Origin: Pantanalinema rosaneae
GTDB lineage: Bacteria; Cyanobacteriota; Cyanobacteriia; Leptolyngbyales; Leptolyngbyaceae
Direction: 5' to 3'
Assembly: GCF_050753385.1 (NCBI RefSeq)
Contig: NZ_JBLZFZ010000005.1
Location: forward strand, 62,001 to 126,000
DNA length: 64,000 nucleotides
In this document: positions 7,651-17,319 of the stretch, one piece after another
Layout: every line of letters begins with the position of its first letter
How positions within the stretch are numbered: position 1 is the stretch's first letter
Position numbers and translations under genes: made by a program
Notes under the pieces: generated by a model
The model's database searches: none
Told to the model about the DNA's origin: nothing
The model's input: the letters and a program-made list of their open reading frames with translations, nothing else

Positions 7651-9150
7651 ATGACGTTCATTTCTCTGTCCTATGCTGTCTTTCTGCTCAGTGTCTTGGG
7701 CATCTACTGGTCAGTCCGCCAGCAGCAACTCCGGCTATGGACAATTCTGATTGCCAGTCTGGTGTTCTATGCCTCTTTGCCTGGTCAGCAAGCAGGCTAC
7801 ATTCCCCTATTGCTCGCAGGTACTTGGGTTAACTTTCGGTTGGGACAAGCGATCGCCATGCCCCCAGATTGGCGCATCAATGATTGGCAGTTTGCCCAAC
7901 AGGACTGGAACCGTCGTCGCCTCAAGTTACTGTGGTTCGGGATCGCCATTAATGTGCTGCTGCTATTTGGCTTTAAGTACGTTCCCTTTGCCTTAACGAA
8001 CCTGGGTACGTTATTTGGCTCCCCTGCCCTGCAAACAGGTGCCCAATGGACTAGCCTGAATCTGATTGCCCCCTTGGGACTGAGCTTCTTTTGTTTCGAG
8101 TGCATCGCTTATCTGGTCGATGTCTACCGGGGAGCACCTGCCGCGCAACAATTTCTCAAGTTTTCTGCCTATAAATTATTCTTCGCCAAGCTACTATCGG
8201 GGCCGATTACGCGCTATCAGGCCATGGCTCCCCAGTTGCAAGCCCAGTCTCAGCCGACGGTCGATCGCGTAGCAGATGGTCTCTGGCTGATTGCCTGTGG
8301 GGCAATTAAAAAAGGTTTATTAGCGGATAATTTGGGGATTTTAGTCGATCTAAGTTTCCAAAATCTGCACCGGGCAGGTAGTGGTGATCTCTGGTTAGCC
8401 ACCTTTGCCTACGGGTTCCAGCTTTATTTAGACTTCAGTGGCTATGTGGATATGGCGCGGGGAACGGCGTTGTTGCTCGGCTTTAACCTCCCTGCCAACT
8501 TTGATTTTCCTTACCTGACTACTAATATTTCCGAGTTTTGGCGACGCTGGCATATCACCCTCGGCGACTGGCTGCGGAACTATTTGTACTTTCCATTGGG
8601 GGGCTCCCGCCAGGGCTTGTGGCGTACTTGCTTAAACTTAATGATTGTCATGGCGATCGCCGGACTCTGGCATGGTGCGGCTTGGGGGTTTGTGGTTTGG
8701 GGAACATTACATGGGGTCGCGTTGATCGCCCATCGGTTGACGGATGCGATCTCCAAGCACAGCGATCGGCTAACTCGCTTCTGGAGTAGTCTCTGGGGAG
8801 TCTTAACCGCCTGGTGTCTGACTCAGTTCATGGTGTTCTTCACCTGGATCTTTTTCCGCTTGCCGAACCTGAAGGAGTCCTGGTATGTGGTGCAGCATCT
8901 CTGGGGACAGCAGGCAGATCCGCAGTTTGCCCAAAAGGTTTATGTAGAAACGATCGGACTTGATCCGTTGCAGATTGCTCTATTACTCTGTCTGATGATG
9001 GCAGTGATGGTTATTTTCTACACCTTCAAACATGTGCTGAAACTGCAACTCAGTTGGACATTTAAGCTGATGTTAGTTCCCGCCTGCCTATTTGCCGTTT
9101 GGCTCTTAGCCCCCCAGGGAGCTTTACCCTACATTTACTTTGACTTCTAG
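7651..9150 (+). CDS. MBOAT family O-acyltransferase (AlgI-like)
   Basis: A 499-residue polytopic membrane protein of the MBOAT family, which moves acyl groups onto polysaccharides or other acceptors across the membrane. Seen: about ten hydrophobic segments, FWRRWHITLGDWLRNYLYFP with the conserved WRRWH region, and AGLWHGAAWGFVVWG with the catalytic His. Start chosen at the ATG at 7651 (MTFISLSYAVFLL), which starts the first membrane helix; the longer frame from 7609 adds a Cys-rich non-membrane tail. AlgI-type partners (AlgJ/AlgX-like SGNH acetyltransferases) are often adjacent but none is seen here. Substrate unknown; acetylation of an exopolysaccharide is a guess. Confidence 0.92.
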   Translation: MTFISLSYAVFLLSVLGIYWSVRQQQLRLWTILIASLVFYASLPGQQAGYIPLLLAGTWVNFRLGQAIAMPPDWRINDWQFAQQDWNRRRLKLLWFGIAINVLLLFGFKYVPFALTNLGTLFGSPALQTGAQWTSLNLIAPLGLSFFCFECIAYLVDVYRGAPAAQQFLKFSAYKLFFAKLLSGPITRYQAMAPQLQAQSQPTVDRVADGLWLIACGAIKKGLLADNLGILVDLSFQNLHRAGSGDLWLATFAYGFQLYLDFSGYVDMARGTALLLGFNLPANFDFPYLTTNISEFWRRWHITLGDWLRNYLYFPLGGSRQGLWRTCLNLMIVMAIAGLWHGAAWGFVVWGTLHGVALIAHRLTDAISKHSDRLTRFWSSLWGVLTAWCLTQFMVFFTWIFFRLPNLKESWYVVQHLWGQQADPQFAQKVYVETIGLDPLQIALLLCLMMAVMVIFYTFKHVLKLQLSWTFKLMLVPACLFAVWLLAPQGALPYIYFDF

Positions 9151-9180
9151 CACATCCAGATGATCATAGTGCCGCCAGGC

Positions 9181-9284
9181 TATGTTCTGGGGGACTTTGC
9201 CGGTTCTAATTCCCCCAGAATTGGGGACTAGGGGGGCAGAATGCAGGAGCTTGAGGTATTTGAGGAGATCTGTGTTCACCGTAG
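9181..9284. mobile_element. MITE-like element, family 1, truncated copy B
   Basis: A 5'-truncated copy of the element at 3191-3353, in inverted orientation. It shares CCCCCAGAATTGGGG, the GGGGGGCAGAATGCAGGAGC-TTGAGG stretch and an end CTGTGTTCACCGTAG matching the other copies' terminal repeat. It lies tail-to-tail between the MBOAT and pyruvate kinase genes and ends 37 bp from the pyk stop. Confidence 0.7.
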
Positions 9285-9321
9285 CCCAGCATTGGGAAGC
9301 GAGGAGGCAATCTCGATCGAG

Positions 9322-10764
9322 CTAAACGCTGTCTGCCCCAGGGGTAGCGATCGTATGGATTTTGAGAAAATTAGTACCACCAGCTTGACCAAACGGGATG
9401 CCTCCCATCACCAAAACCTTATCACCAGGAGCCGCAAAGTTTTGGGCAATTAAATTCGCTTCAACCTGACGCATCACTTCACTGAACGTCGCGCCATCAA
9501 ACCCTTTGAGTAAAACAGGTCTGACTCCCCAACTGAGGCAAAGGCGGCGATAGACATGGGAGTGGGGAGTATAGGCAACAATGGGAGCTTTCGGACGTTC
9601 TGCGGCGGCCAGTTGGGCAGTGTAGCCTGTTTCAGTCAAAGCCACAATACATTGCAGATTCAGAGTGTCATCGATCGCATGGAGGGCTTCACTAATGGCA
9701 TCAGCATCATCCGAGCGATTGGGTGGATAGTTGATAAATTGGATCGACGGTTCCACTTCCGCCGCAATCCGTGCCAACATTTTGACCGCTTCCACGGGAT
9801 AGTTTCCCACTGCCGACTCCCCCGACAGCATCACTGCATCCGTTCCATCCATGATCGCATTTGCCACATCACTAGCCTCTGCCCGTGTGGGACGGGGATT
9901 GTGCATCATGCTATCCAGCATTTGGGTGGCTGTAATCACCGGGATGCCCTTTTGGTTACATAGTTGAATGATGCGTTTTTGAATCAGGGGCACTTTTTCG
10001 GGACTCATTTCTACCCCCAAATCGCCCCGAGCCACCATGATGGCATCGCACTGATCCACGATCGCGTTCAGGTTAGCGATCGCCTGGGGTTTCTCCAATT
10101 TGGCTAACACCGGAATATTCGCACCTTTCTCCCTCAGGAAGGCTTTGAGTGCCTGGATGTCTTCGGGCTGACGAACAAAGCTCAGGGAAATCAGATCTAC
10201 CCTCTGTTGAATGCCAAAGTCCAGGTCACGTTGATCCTTTTCTGTCATAGAAGGCAGGCGCAAGTTCAGGGTAGGGAAGTTCACTCCCTTATGGCTTTTG
10301 AGGACTCCTCCCTCTACGACTTGGCACTGCACTGCCCGACCATGAACGGCTTCGACCCGCAATTCCAGCAAGCCATCATCCAGCAACACTTGGGTTCCGG
10401 GTTCTGCATCATCTGCCACATGGGAGTAGTCGATCCCCACGGTATTGGGTTGTCCTGTGTAATCAGCGATCGGAACTAAGGTGAGACTTTCCCCTGCAAC
10501 CAACATCATGCCGTCCGCAGGTAACTCACTAACCCGAATCTTGGGGCCCTGTAGATCCTGCAATAACATCAGCGGCAAATCTAGTGCCTGAGACGCATCT
10601 CGCAAGCGTTTAATCCGTTCCACGTGATCGGCATAATTCCCGTGGGAAAAGTTGAGTCGGGCAACATTCATTCCTGCCAGCAGCATGTGGCGCATCATCT
10701 CAGGAGAATCACTAGCCGGTCCGATCGTTGCCACAATTTTGGTGCGATGGCTCAGTAGTTTCAT
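9322..10764 (-). CDS. pyk: Pyruvate kinase
   Basis: Glycolytic conversion of PEP and ADP to pyruvate and ATP. The 480-residue protein has the N-terminal TKIVATIGPASDSPEM, MNVARLNFSHG, the active-site segment DAIMVARGDLGVEM, GIPVITATQMLDSM and AVMLSGESAVGNYP, then the C-terminal regulatory domain. It matches the short (about 480 residues) cyanobacterial type rather than the roughly 590-residue form with an extra PEP-utiliser domain. Start: MKLLSHRTKIVATIGP is the conserved N-terminus. It is a single gene on the minus strand; 188 bp separate it from the upstream ATPase gene's stop. Confidence 0.97.
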   Translation of the reverse strand: MKLLSHRTKIVATIGPASDSPEMMRHMLLAGMNVARLNFSHGNYADHVERIKRLRDASQALDLPLMLLQDLQGPKIRVSELPADGMMLVAGESLTLVPIADYTGQPNTVGIDYSHVADDAEPGTQVLLDDGLLELRVEAVHGRAVQCQVVEGGVLKSHKGVNFPTLNLRLPSMTEKDQRDLDFGIQQRVDLISLSFVRQPEDIQALKAFLREKGANIPVLAKLEKPQAIANLNAIVDQCDAIMVARGDLGVEMSPEKVPLIQKRIIQLCNQKGIPVITATQMLDSMMHNPRPTRAEASDVANAIMDGTDAVMLSGESAVGNYPVEAVKMLARIAAEVEPSIQFINYPPNRSDDADAISEALHAIDDTLNLQCIVALTETGYTAQLAAAERPKAPIVAYTPHSHVYRRLCLSWGVRPVLLKGFDGATFSEVMRQVEANLIAQNFAAPGDKVLVMGGIPFGQAGGTNFLKIHTIATPGADSV

Positions 10765-10952
10765 ATCAGTCCCTTTAGAATGTCAGTGAATCCTCGACAC
10801 GAGCGCAGAATTGGGTAAGCCAAGTTCTACGGCTGCATTCTCTCAATCCTAATCGGAGTACCAACAATTCCACGTATTACACATCACTCCAATTCATCTT
10901 TTAAAAGGTGAACAGATCAATTTTCTCCGCCCTACCGAGTAACTGAGTTGCA

Positions 10953-13900
10953 TTACTGATTTGATTCACACAATTGATCTGGAGGTTCCTCCGTTACCCA
11001 CGCTCCTAGCCTGTCATCCTTGCGTTTCGTTCCTTCATTCACCAGCAGGGGCAGGAAAGCACTAGCACTAATGATCGCACTATCCACAAAACTAATTGGT
11101 GTAATGTGAAGTAACGTTCGCAATCCAGGCACGATCGCGGATAGAAGTTGCAGAGCCAGAGAACCCGCTAACGCAGTAGTCAAATAGGGATTGGGGGGCA
11201 GGGCAGAACGTCCCCATCGCCGTCGGGTAGAACGGCAACTCAGCGCATGAAATAGTTGGGCACAGGTCAGGCTCATAAACCCAATGGTGCTAGCCCGAGG
11301 ACTGATGCCATACCGTCCGATCGCATAGCTATAGGCTGCCAGCGCACTGATAGACAGCGTAGTCGATTCAAACAAAATCCGTTTAAAGTCACTGGGTTTG
11401 ATAATTGGCTGATTTGGGTCACGAGGGAGTTGACTCAATACATCTGGAGCCGGGGGCTCAAGGGCAAGAGCTAGACCAGGAAAAATGTCGGTGACAAGAT
11501 TGAGCCAGAGAAGTTGCATGGCATTAAGCGGCTGCCCTAAACCCAGACTGATCGCGGTCAGCATCACTAGAATTTCGCTGAGATTCGTAGACAGCAGAAA
11601 GTGTACCGACTTGCGAATATTGTGATAAATAGTACGTCCTCGGCTAACCGCGATCGTCATTGTTTGCAAGTTATCGTCTTCCAGCACAATATCTGCCACT
11701 TCCCGCGCCACATCCGTACCAACATGCCCCATCGCCACTCCCACATTCGCGGCTTTGAGAGCCGGAGCATCATTAATGCCATCTCCAGTCATCGCTACTA
11801 CTTTTCCAGTGCGTTGGAGTGCCTGAACAATTTGCAACTTATGGGCTGGGCTAATCCGAGCAAAAATCTGCGCTTGTTTGCACAATGCCTGCATAATCTC
11901 GGGATCGAGGGTGGTGAAAGCAGTCGAATCCAGAATCTGTAATTGCTGATCTTGATTGAGATTGAGTTCCTTGCCAATGGCATAGGCAGTTAAATTTTGA
12001 TCTCCCGTAATCATGATGGTTTCGATGCCAGCGTGATGAAACACCTGCATCAATTCCTTTGTTCCCGGTCGCAGTGGATCGATCATTCCCACTAACCCTA
12101 ACCAGATGAGATTGTCCTGAATAGTCTCCTCTGGTGGATTAATGTAACGATACGCGACTCCTAACACTCGCAATGCCCGACCTGCCATACGATCGTTTGC
12201 CATTGCAATCACACTACGATCGGCTTGGGTCAGAGGTGACATTACGCCTGCTCGAATCCAGCAATTACAGAGCGATAACACTTCCATTGGACTTCCCTTG
12301 ACTGCCAGCAATTGTTTTGGGGAGGCGGTGATCGAGGTCGGTACCTGATGCAGGGTAAGCATCACATTGCGAGCTTCAGAACGGTGATGGATGGTGAGCA
12401 AGGGGTAGGTTTGTCGTACTTTAGCCACATCCATTCCCGCTGCGATCGCCAGTTCCAGGAGGGCATTCTCCGTAGAAGACCCTTTGAGTTCAACCTGAGA
12501 GTTGGCAGTTGAATTGATTTCACTTTCGTTGCACAGCACCAGAACTTGCAACAGGTTCACCAATGTCTCGGATGCCATCGGATCAATTGGTTCCTGCCCA
12601 TTACTCCACTGAGCGTCAGCAATCTGGATGCGATCGTCAGTCACATACAATTCAACGACGGACATCTTATTAATGGTGAGGGTGCCGGTTTTATCCAGAC
12701 AAAGTGCCTGCACTGAGCCTAAAGTCTCCACCGCATCCAACCGCCGGATTAAAACCTTGTGCCGACGCATCTCGCGAATTCCCAAGGCTAGGGTTGTGGT
12801 GGCAACAGCCGGTAAGCCTTCGGGAACGGCAGCAACCGCTAGTGAAATTGACGTTTTCAGCATTTGTAGAACGTCATACCCCCGTAGCATCCCAATGCCA
12901 AACACCAGACCACAAACCGCACTGGAGACTAATACCAACTGACCACCGGCTTGATCCAGTTGCCGCTCCATCGGCGTTGCGGGCATAATGGCTTCACCAA
13001 CTAGCGTTTGAATCCGTCCCATCTCAGTAAACTGCCTGGTGGCAACGACCACAGCGAACCCCTGCCCTCCTGTGATCAATGTCCCCATGTAAACCATATT
13101 GGTACGATCGCCTAGAGGTAACGCGGCATCCATTAACGGAACAACGGTCTTACTCACGGGTAAACTTTCACCTGTTAAGGTTGATTCATCCACACTTAAA
13201 CGATGGGCTTCAATTAATCGGGCATCAGCCGCGACATAACTGCCTGGTTTCAGCACCAGAATGTCGCCTACCACAACTTCCTGAGCGTTAATTTCCGTTA
13301 ATGTTCCTTCTCGAATCACCCAGGCAACTGGTTGTAACAGATGTTTGAGGGAATGAATGATGCGTTCTGATTGGCTTTCGGTGGCGTAACCAATGACAGC
13401 GTTAATGAAAACTACCCCCATGATTACAACCGCATCTGCCAGCCCTCCCGTCGCGATCGAAAGTCCCGCCGCTAGAGTGAGCAATCCTACAGGCAAAGAC
13501 TTGAACTGACTGATTAAGAGACTGAACCACGAGCGAGTTGTCGCTTCGGGTAATAGATTGGGGCCATAGGTTTGTAGGTGCGATTTTGCCGACGTATGAG
13601 ACAATCCAGAGGTGGCAGAGGTTTGCAGGATACGGATCACCTGCTCAACATCAACCAGATGCCAGGGCTCAACCCGTTGTGCTTGAAAGTCTTGCTCCAT
13701 AAAGCCTAAGGTCGGAAAGTTGCTGATAGCACGAGACAATTGGGGCGATCGCGGAACGATAGAAGAGTGGCGAAGCCGTGGCGAGGTGGCGGTTGGCTTC
13801 TCACTCATTAAAGGCTTGTAGTGGTAGTGGTTGAATTGTAAAACAAGCTGTTCAATGTGCTGGGCGATCGTCCTAGCTCCCCAGGCAGAACTGAAATGAA

Positions 13901-14102
13901 CCAGGAGATTGCCAGTCACAGAACTGGCTGAAACCTGTTGAATGCCAGCTTCCGCCAGTAAATACGTTTCCAGATGTTGTTTCAGGGATTCGGAGTGTTG
14001 CAACCCCTGGACATGATACCGGGCTCTACCATGAACTGCTGTATGAATTGCCCGGACAAGAGGTGTTCCGCTGCTGTGGGCAGTACCATAGGAGGTATTC
14101 AT
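10953..14102 (-). CDS. Cation-transporting P-type ATPase with N-terminal HMA-like domain
   Basis: A 1,049-residue P-type ATPase. Residues about 15-90 form an HMA-like domain (HGRARYHVQGL) lacking the CxxC metal motif. After a linker there is a cation-ATPase N domain (about 145-200), the actuator loop TLTGES (308-313), PEGLP in M4 (427-431), the phosphorylated DKTGTLT (470-476), GDGINDAPALKAANVG, and M5/M6 with NLVTD. PEGLP and NLVTD place it with P2-type (Ca/Mn-like) pumps rather than CPx heavy-metal pumps, which is unusual beside an HMA-like domain. An AGGA site precedes the ATG. The divergent DUF5132-like gene is probably a partner. Ion specificity cannot be told; Ca2+ or Mn2+ are candidates. 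Confidence 0.93.
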   Translation of the reverse strand: MNTSYGTAHSSGTPLVRAIHTAVHGRARYHVQGLQHSESLKQHLETYLLAEAGIQQVSASSVTGNLLVHFSSAWGARTIAQHIEQLVLQFNHYHYKPLMSEKPTATSPRLRHSSIVPRSPQLSRAISNFPTLGFMEQDFQAQRVEPWHLVDVEQVIRILQTSATSGLSHTSAKSHLQTYGPNLLPEATTRSWFSLLISQFKSLPVGLLTLAAGLSIATGGLADAVVIMGVVFINAVIGYATESQSERIIHSLKHLLQPVAWVIREGTLTEINAQEVVVGDILVLKPGSYVAADARLIEAHRLSVDESTLTGESLPVSKTVVPLMDAALPLGDRTNMVYMGTLITGGQGFAVVVATRQFTEMGRIQTLVGEAIMPATPMERQLDQAGGQLVLVSSAVCGLVFGIGMLRGYDVLQMLKTSISLAVAAVPEGLPAVATTTLALGIREMRRHKVLIRRLDAVETLGSVQALCLDKTGTLTINKMSVVELYVTDDRIQIADAQWSNGQEPIDPMASETLVNLLQVLVLCNESEINSTANSQVELKGSSTENALLELAIAAGMDVAKVRQTYPLLTIHHRSEARNVMLTLHQVPTSITASPKQLLAVKGSPMEVLSLCNCWIRAGVMSPLTQADRSVIAMANDRMAGRALRVLGVAYRYINPPEETIQDNLIWLGLVGMIDPLRPGTKELMQVFHHAGIETIMITGDQNLTAYAIGKELNLNQDQQLQILDSTAFTTLDPEIMQALCKQAQIFARISPAHKLQIVQALQRTGKVVAMTGDGINDAPALKAANVGVAMGHVGTDVAREVADIVLEDDNLQTMTIAVSRGRTIYHNIRKSVHFLLSTNLSEILVMLTAISLGLGQPLNAMQLLWLNLVTDIFPGLALALEPPAPDVLSQLPRDPNQPIIKPSDFKRILFESTTLSISALAAYSYAIGRYGISPRASTIGFMSLTCAQLFHALSCRSTRRRWGRSALPPNPYLTTALAGSLALQLLSAIVPGLRTLLHITPISFVDSAIISASAFLPLLVNEGTKRKDDRLGAWVTEEPPDQLCESNQ

Positions 14103-14412
14103 AACTATGATCCTAAAACTGTCAGGTCATCCTGACTCATCCCTGTGATGATTCATTGCATTTAGGGACTCAAACTGAGTACCACTTGTTCACAACTTTC
14201 TTATAGGTTTAAGCTTAATGAATCATCCGGCAGTCTATTTTGATTCAAAGATTTTGTTAGTTAAGCACTTGTTCCAGCCTGAGGTCATGGGTTACTCAGG
14301 TCAATCAACTAGAAGTTCTTTTACCAAGACAAATCTTACCAAAAAGCAAATGTTCTTCGGCAAATACCTTTGTTAATCAAGATACACTAGAGGTAGAGGG
14401 AGGTACGATGGT
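14103..14412. promoter_or_regulatory. Divergent promoter region, ATPase / DUF5132-like gene
   Basis: 310 bp between two divergent starts. It is AT-rich relative to the coding flanks and has no ORF or strong repeat. It must contain both promoters, but I cannot assign -10/-35 boxes or an operator with confidence. Confidence 0.4.
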
Positions 14413-14706
14413 ATGTCTATGAAACTTGTACCAGAATTTAAAGAAATCGCCGAAAAGTTGGGTGTCCCAGGAATTGCCGCGATCGTTCTACTTCCTGTTT
14501 TGGTTCCTGGCGTTGGAAGGGTGGTGAAACCCGCCGCTAAAGCAGCCATTAAAGGTGGAATTCTCCTTTATGAACGTGGAAAAGGGATGTTCACTGAAAT
14601 GGGTGAAGGTTTGGAAGATATGATTGCCGAAGCCAAAGCCGAACTAGCAGCAGCCCAAGAAAAAACGACTGCGATCGATGTGGTAAGTGAGGCTACTGAA
14701 GCTTAA
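14413..14706 (+). CDS. Small DUF5132-like membrane-associated protein
   Basis: A 97-residue protein: a hydrophobic segment GIAAIVLLPVLVPGVGR (about residues 20-36), a Lys/Ala/Gly amphipathic region (VVKPAAKAAIKGGILLYERG), and an acidic helical tail (GLEDMIAEAKAELAAAQE). This pattern resembles DUF5132 as I know it. A GGAGG site lies upstream of the ATG. It is divergent from the P-type ATPase. Small membrane proteins paired with HMA-type pumps act as metallochaperones in mycobacteria (the PacL proteins with CtpC), but no His/Asp metal-binding tail is present here, so a stabilising or scaffold role is as likely. Family call moderately sure; role inferred. Confidence 0.65.
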   Translation: MSMKLVPEFKEIAEKLGVPGIAAIVLLPVLVPGVGRVVKPAAKAAIKGGILLYERGKGMFTEMGEGLEDMIAEAKAELAAAQEKTTAIDVVSEATEA

Positions 14707-14776
14707 CCATTCAGTAAACACCTGAGGGGTTAGAGGGTTGCAAGACGGAGTTGTTCTAAAGTCAGGGACGAGGTAA

Positions 14777-14927
14777 CTAATAGTTGAATGGCACTGAAAT
14801 AACCATCCGAACTGCCCCCCAACCCCCAATACTGGGGGAGCCGAACCTCAAAGTCCCCCAGTATTGGGGGATTTAGGGGGCGATCAGAGTTAAGCATTTC
14901 CTTAAGTCAGTGCCATTCAACTAATAG
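14777..14927. mobile_element. MITE-like element, family 3
   Basis: A 151-bp non-coding element with strong terminal inverted repeats: TAGTTGAATGGCACTGA on the left (14781-14797) and its exact complement at 14907-14923, extended to about 21 bp with one mismatch. The inside carries CCCCCAATACTGGGGG and CCCCCAGTATTGGGGG palindromes like those of families 1 and 2. The termini differ completely from the other families. It lies tail-to-tail between the DUF5132-like gene and selD. The TA-bounded ends would fit a TA-targeting transposase (IS630/Tc1 type), which is inference. Confidence 0.75.
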
Positions 14928-14980
14928 TTTCATAAAATTAAATCCGCCACCTCAATCTAGTTAACTTTGCCGTTCCAAGT

Positions 14981-17227
14981 TCAGGCTATCACTCTGACCT
15001 GTGAGGCTGGTGTACTTATATCAGTCGGTAAAATCTCGCCCACGATCGCGCTCTGGCGATAACCTAACTGATGTAAAGCAGTTAAACAGGCATGAGCACG
15101 ATCGGCGGGAACAGACGCTAACAGACCACCGGAGGTTTGTGGATCAAACAGGAGGGGAAAGTTGGGATGGGTCGTGGCAAATTCTAGATTTGCGATCGCG
15201 GGACTGGCTTGCAGGTTTTGAGCATACAACGAACTGACGATCCCCTGTTGACTGGTTTCTAAAGCACCTGCCAGGGTGGGAATCGCGTCTAACTGCAAGT
15301 TTACTGCCACCTTAGCTGCACGCATCATTTCCCCTAAATGACCGAGTAGACCAAATCCAGTCACATCCGTACAGGCCGTCGCCTGGTGCTGCATGAAACA
15401 TTGAGCCGCCGCCTGGTTGGATTGCAACATGGAATCAACCGCTTGATCAATCCAGCGTCCCTTCGCCTGCCGTTGCATCTGTGCCGCAAACAACGTTCCT
15501 GTACCAAGTGCTTTCGTCAAAATTAACATCTGTCCGGGTAACATGCCCCCTTTGCGGAGAATTCCGTCTGGAGCCAGCCAGCCATTACAGGAGAATCCCA
15601 ACGCTAATTCAGATCCTTCGGTAGTATGTCCCCCAATCAAGACTGTATGGCTTTGTTGCAGTACCGCGATCGCACCTGATAGCAGTTGATACAGAGTTTC
15701 CTCAACCTTTGTTGGGGTGCCATAGGGAATCGTGGCGATCGCTAAGGCACTATGCGGACTGGCTCCCATCGCTATCAAATCACTTAAAGCATGGTTGGCG
15801 CTAATTTGCCCAAACACAAACGGATCATTAATTAACGCCGTAAAGTAATCGATCGTCTGTGCCATTACCATTCCGACGGGAACTTGAATCACAGCAGCAT
15901 CATCGGGGGCATCCAGTCCAATCAGAATGGTGTCACGGTTCACCTGTGGTTGTTCTGGCTGAATTCGGGTCAACACTCGCTCTAAAACCGAACTGCCGAC
16001 TTTGGAGCCACAACCGGCACAGGGGAGAGGGGAGGGGGGAGTGAGAGAAGAGGGGGGTGACATGGGGGGGAGGTGAGAGAACCGTTGCATGAAGCGTCGA
16101 TCGATCCAATCTTTCCATCGCCACAGTAGGGGAGATTCCCCTGCCAACATGCCGCGTGAGGCGATCGCGGAACCGTTGCCTGTACCAATCAGAGTGAGAA
16201 ATTGCTGTTGGGGATAAAAGCGTTGCAGAGGTTGATGTTGCAGTGCCCGTTGCCAATTTTGGGAGAGGGGTTTGCCCTGCCGCACCGCGAAGACCCCCGC
16301 TTTAGGACGGGGATGGTTAATCATGGTAGCGACATCTCCTGCCGCAAACACCTGGGGATGGGATACAGATTGTAAGCTATCATTCACCAAGATAAATCCA
16401 TCTTGATTGACGGCTAAACCGGCTTTTGCTAACCAATTTGGGGCAGAGGCTTGGGTAACCCAAATCACATAATCACAGGCAAGCGTAAATCCAGATTCAC
16501 AGTGCAGTTGTCGATCGTGGACTGTCGTGACCTGCTGCTGCAAATGGTAATGAATCCCTCGCTGGCTCAGTAACCGCCGTACCCGATCGCGAACACAACG
16601 ATTGTGACTGGGTAACAAATCGGCATCACGGTGAACTAAATGCAGAGTTAAATGCGATAGTGGTTGCTCAGCCGCTTGCAAAATTTGGTGCAAATGCTGT
16701 TGTATATTGAAGGCTAATTCAACTCCGCCAACGCCGCCACCGACGATCGCGATACAAATGGGCTGATCGGGATGCTGTTGGATAGACTGAACTAACTGAT
16801 TCCATTTCTCTAGAAACCGCCGAATGGGTTTAGCCGGTAATACCCAATCCAGATCGGTCAGTTCAGTAGAAATGGCGGGAGTGCTACCGATGTCGATCGA
16901 TAGTAGATCAAAGGCAACCGGAGGACGATGGGCACAAAGCACCTGATGGTTGTCTAAATCTAAACCGATCGCCTGATCCACATAGAATTGGGCACCCGCA
17001 AACTGCGCCAGTGCCCGCAAATCAATATGACAATCATCATAACTATAGAATCCAGCAACATACCCAGGGAGCATACCTGAGTAAGGAGTATCCGAAGCTT
17101 CGCTAATTAACGTGAGCCGCACTCCTGACAGGGGATGCATTGCCAACAGGCGCAGTGCGATCGCATGAGAGTGCCCTCCACCAATTAGGACTAAATCCTG
17201 CGAAACTGGTTGTACTTGAGGTTTCAT
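14981..17227 (-). CDS. selD: FAD-dependent oxidoreductase fused to selenide, water dikinase
   Basis: A 748-residue fusion. Residues 1-380 are a pyridine-nucleotide-disulfide oxidoreductase/NDH-2-like module (LIGGGHSH at 14-21; second Rossmann motif IAIVGGGVGGVE 159-170; FAAGDVA 294-300). Residues about 403-748 are SelD, which makes selenophosphate from selenide and ATP. In SelD, AGCGSK gives Cys406 and Lys409 at the positions of E. coli Cys17 and Lys20; E. coli Cys19 is Ser408. Later SelD features include DVTGFGLLGHLGEM and the LLFDPQTSGGLL end. The two are joined by a Pro/Ser linker (384-402). Such fusions are known in cyanobacteria; the FAD module may supply reduced selenium. No selenouridine synthase or Sec gene is in the window. 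It follows the CphA-like gene by 92 bp. Confidence 0.93.
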   Translation of the reverse strand: MKPQVQPVSQDLVLIGGGHSHAIALRLLAMHPLSGVRLTLISEASDTPYSGMLPGYVAGFYSYDDCHIDLRALAQFAGAQFYVDQAIGLDLDNHQVLCAHRPPVAFDLLSIDIGSTPAISTELTDLDWVLPAKPIRRFLEKWNQLVQSIQQHPDQPICIAIVGGGVGGVELAFNIQQHLHQILQAAEQPLSHLTLHLVHRDADLLPSHNRCVRDRVRRLLSQRGIHYHLQQQVTTVHDRQLHCESGFTLACDYVIWVTQASAPNWLAKAGLAVNQDGFILVNDSLQSVSHPQVFAAGDVATMINHPRPKAGVFAVRQGKPLSQNWQRALQHQPLQRFYPQQQFLTLIGTGNGSAIASRGMLAGESPLLWRWKDWIDRRFMQRFSHLPPMSPPSSLTPPSPLPCAGCGSKVGSSVLERVLTRIQPEQPQVNRDTILIGLDAPDDAAVIQVPVGMVMAQTIDYFTALINDPFVFGQISANHALSDLIAMGASPHSALAIATIPYGTPTKVEETLYQLLSGAIAVLQQSHTVLIGGHTTEGSELALGFSCNGWLAPDGILRKGGMLPGQMLILTKALGTGTLFAAQMQRQAKGRWIDQAVDSMLQSNQAAAQCFMQHQATACTDVTGFGLLGHLGEMMRAAKVAVNLQLDAIPTLAGALETSQQGIVSSLYAQNLQASPAIANLEFATTHPNFPLLFDPQTSGGLLASVPADRAHACLTALHQLGYRQSAIVGEILPTDISTPASQVRVIA

Positions 17228-17319
17228 GCTTCAACCCTTGGGATAGCGATTCAGGCATAGATAGCAATGTTCATTATCCCCTGTTTGTCCCTTCCCTAGC
17301 TCATCCCACTGTTGTAGAG

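Noticed and set aside
9241..9453. 70-residue plus-strand frame
   Set aside because: Antisense to the pyk 3' end and across a truncated repeat.
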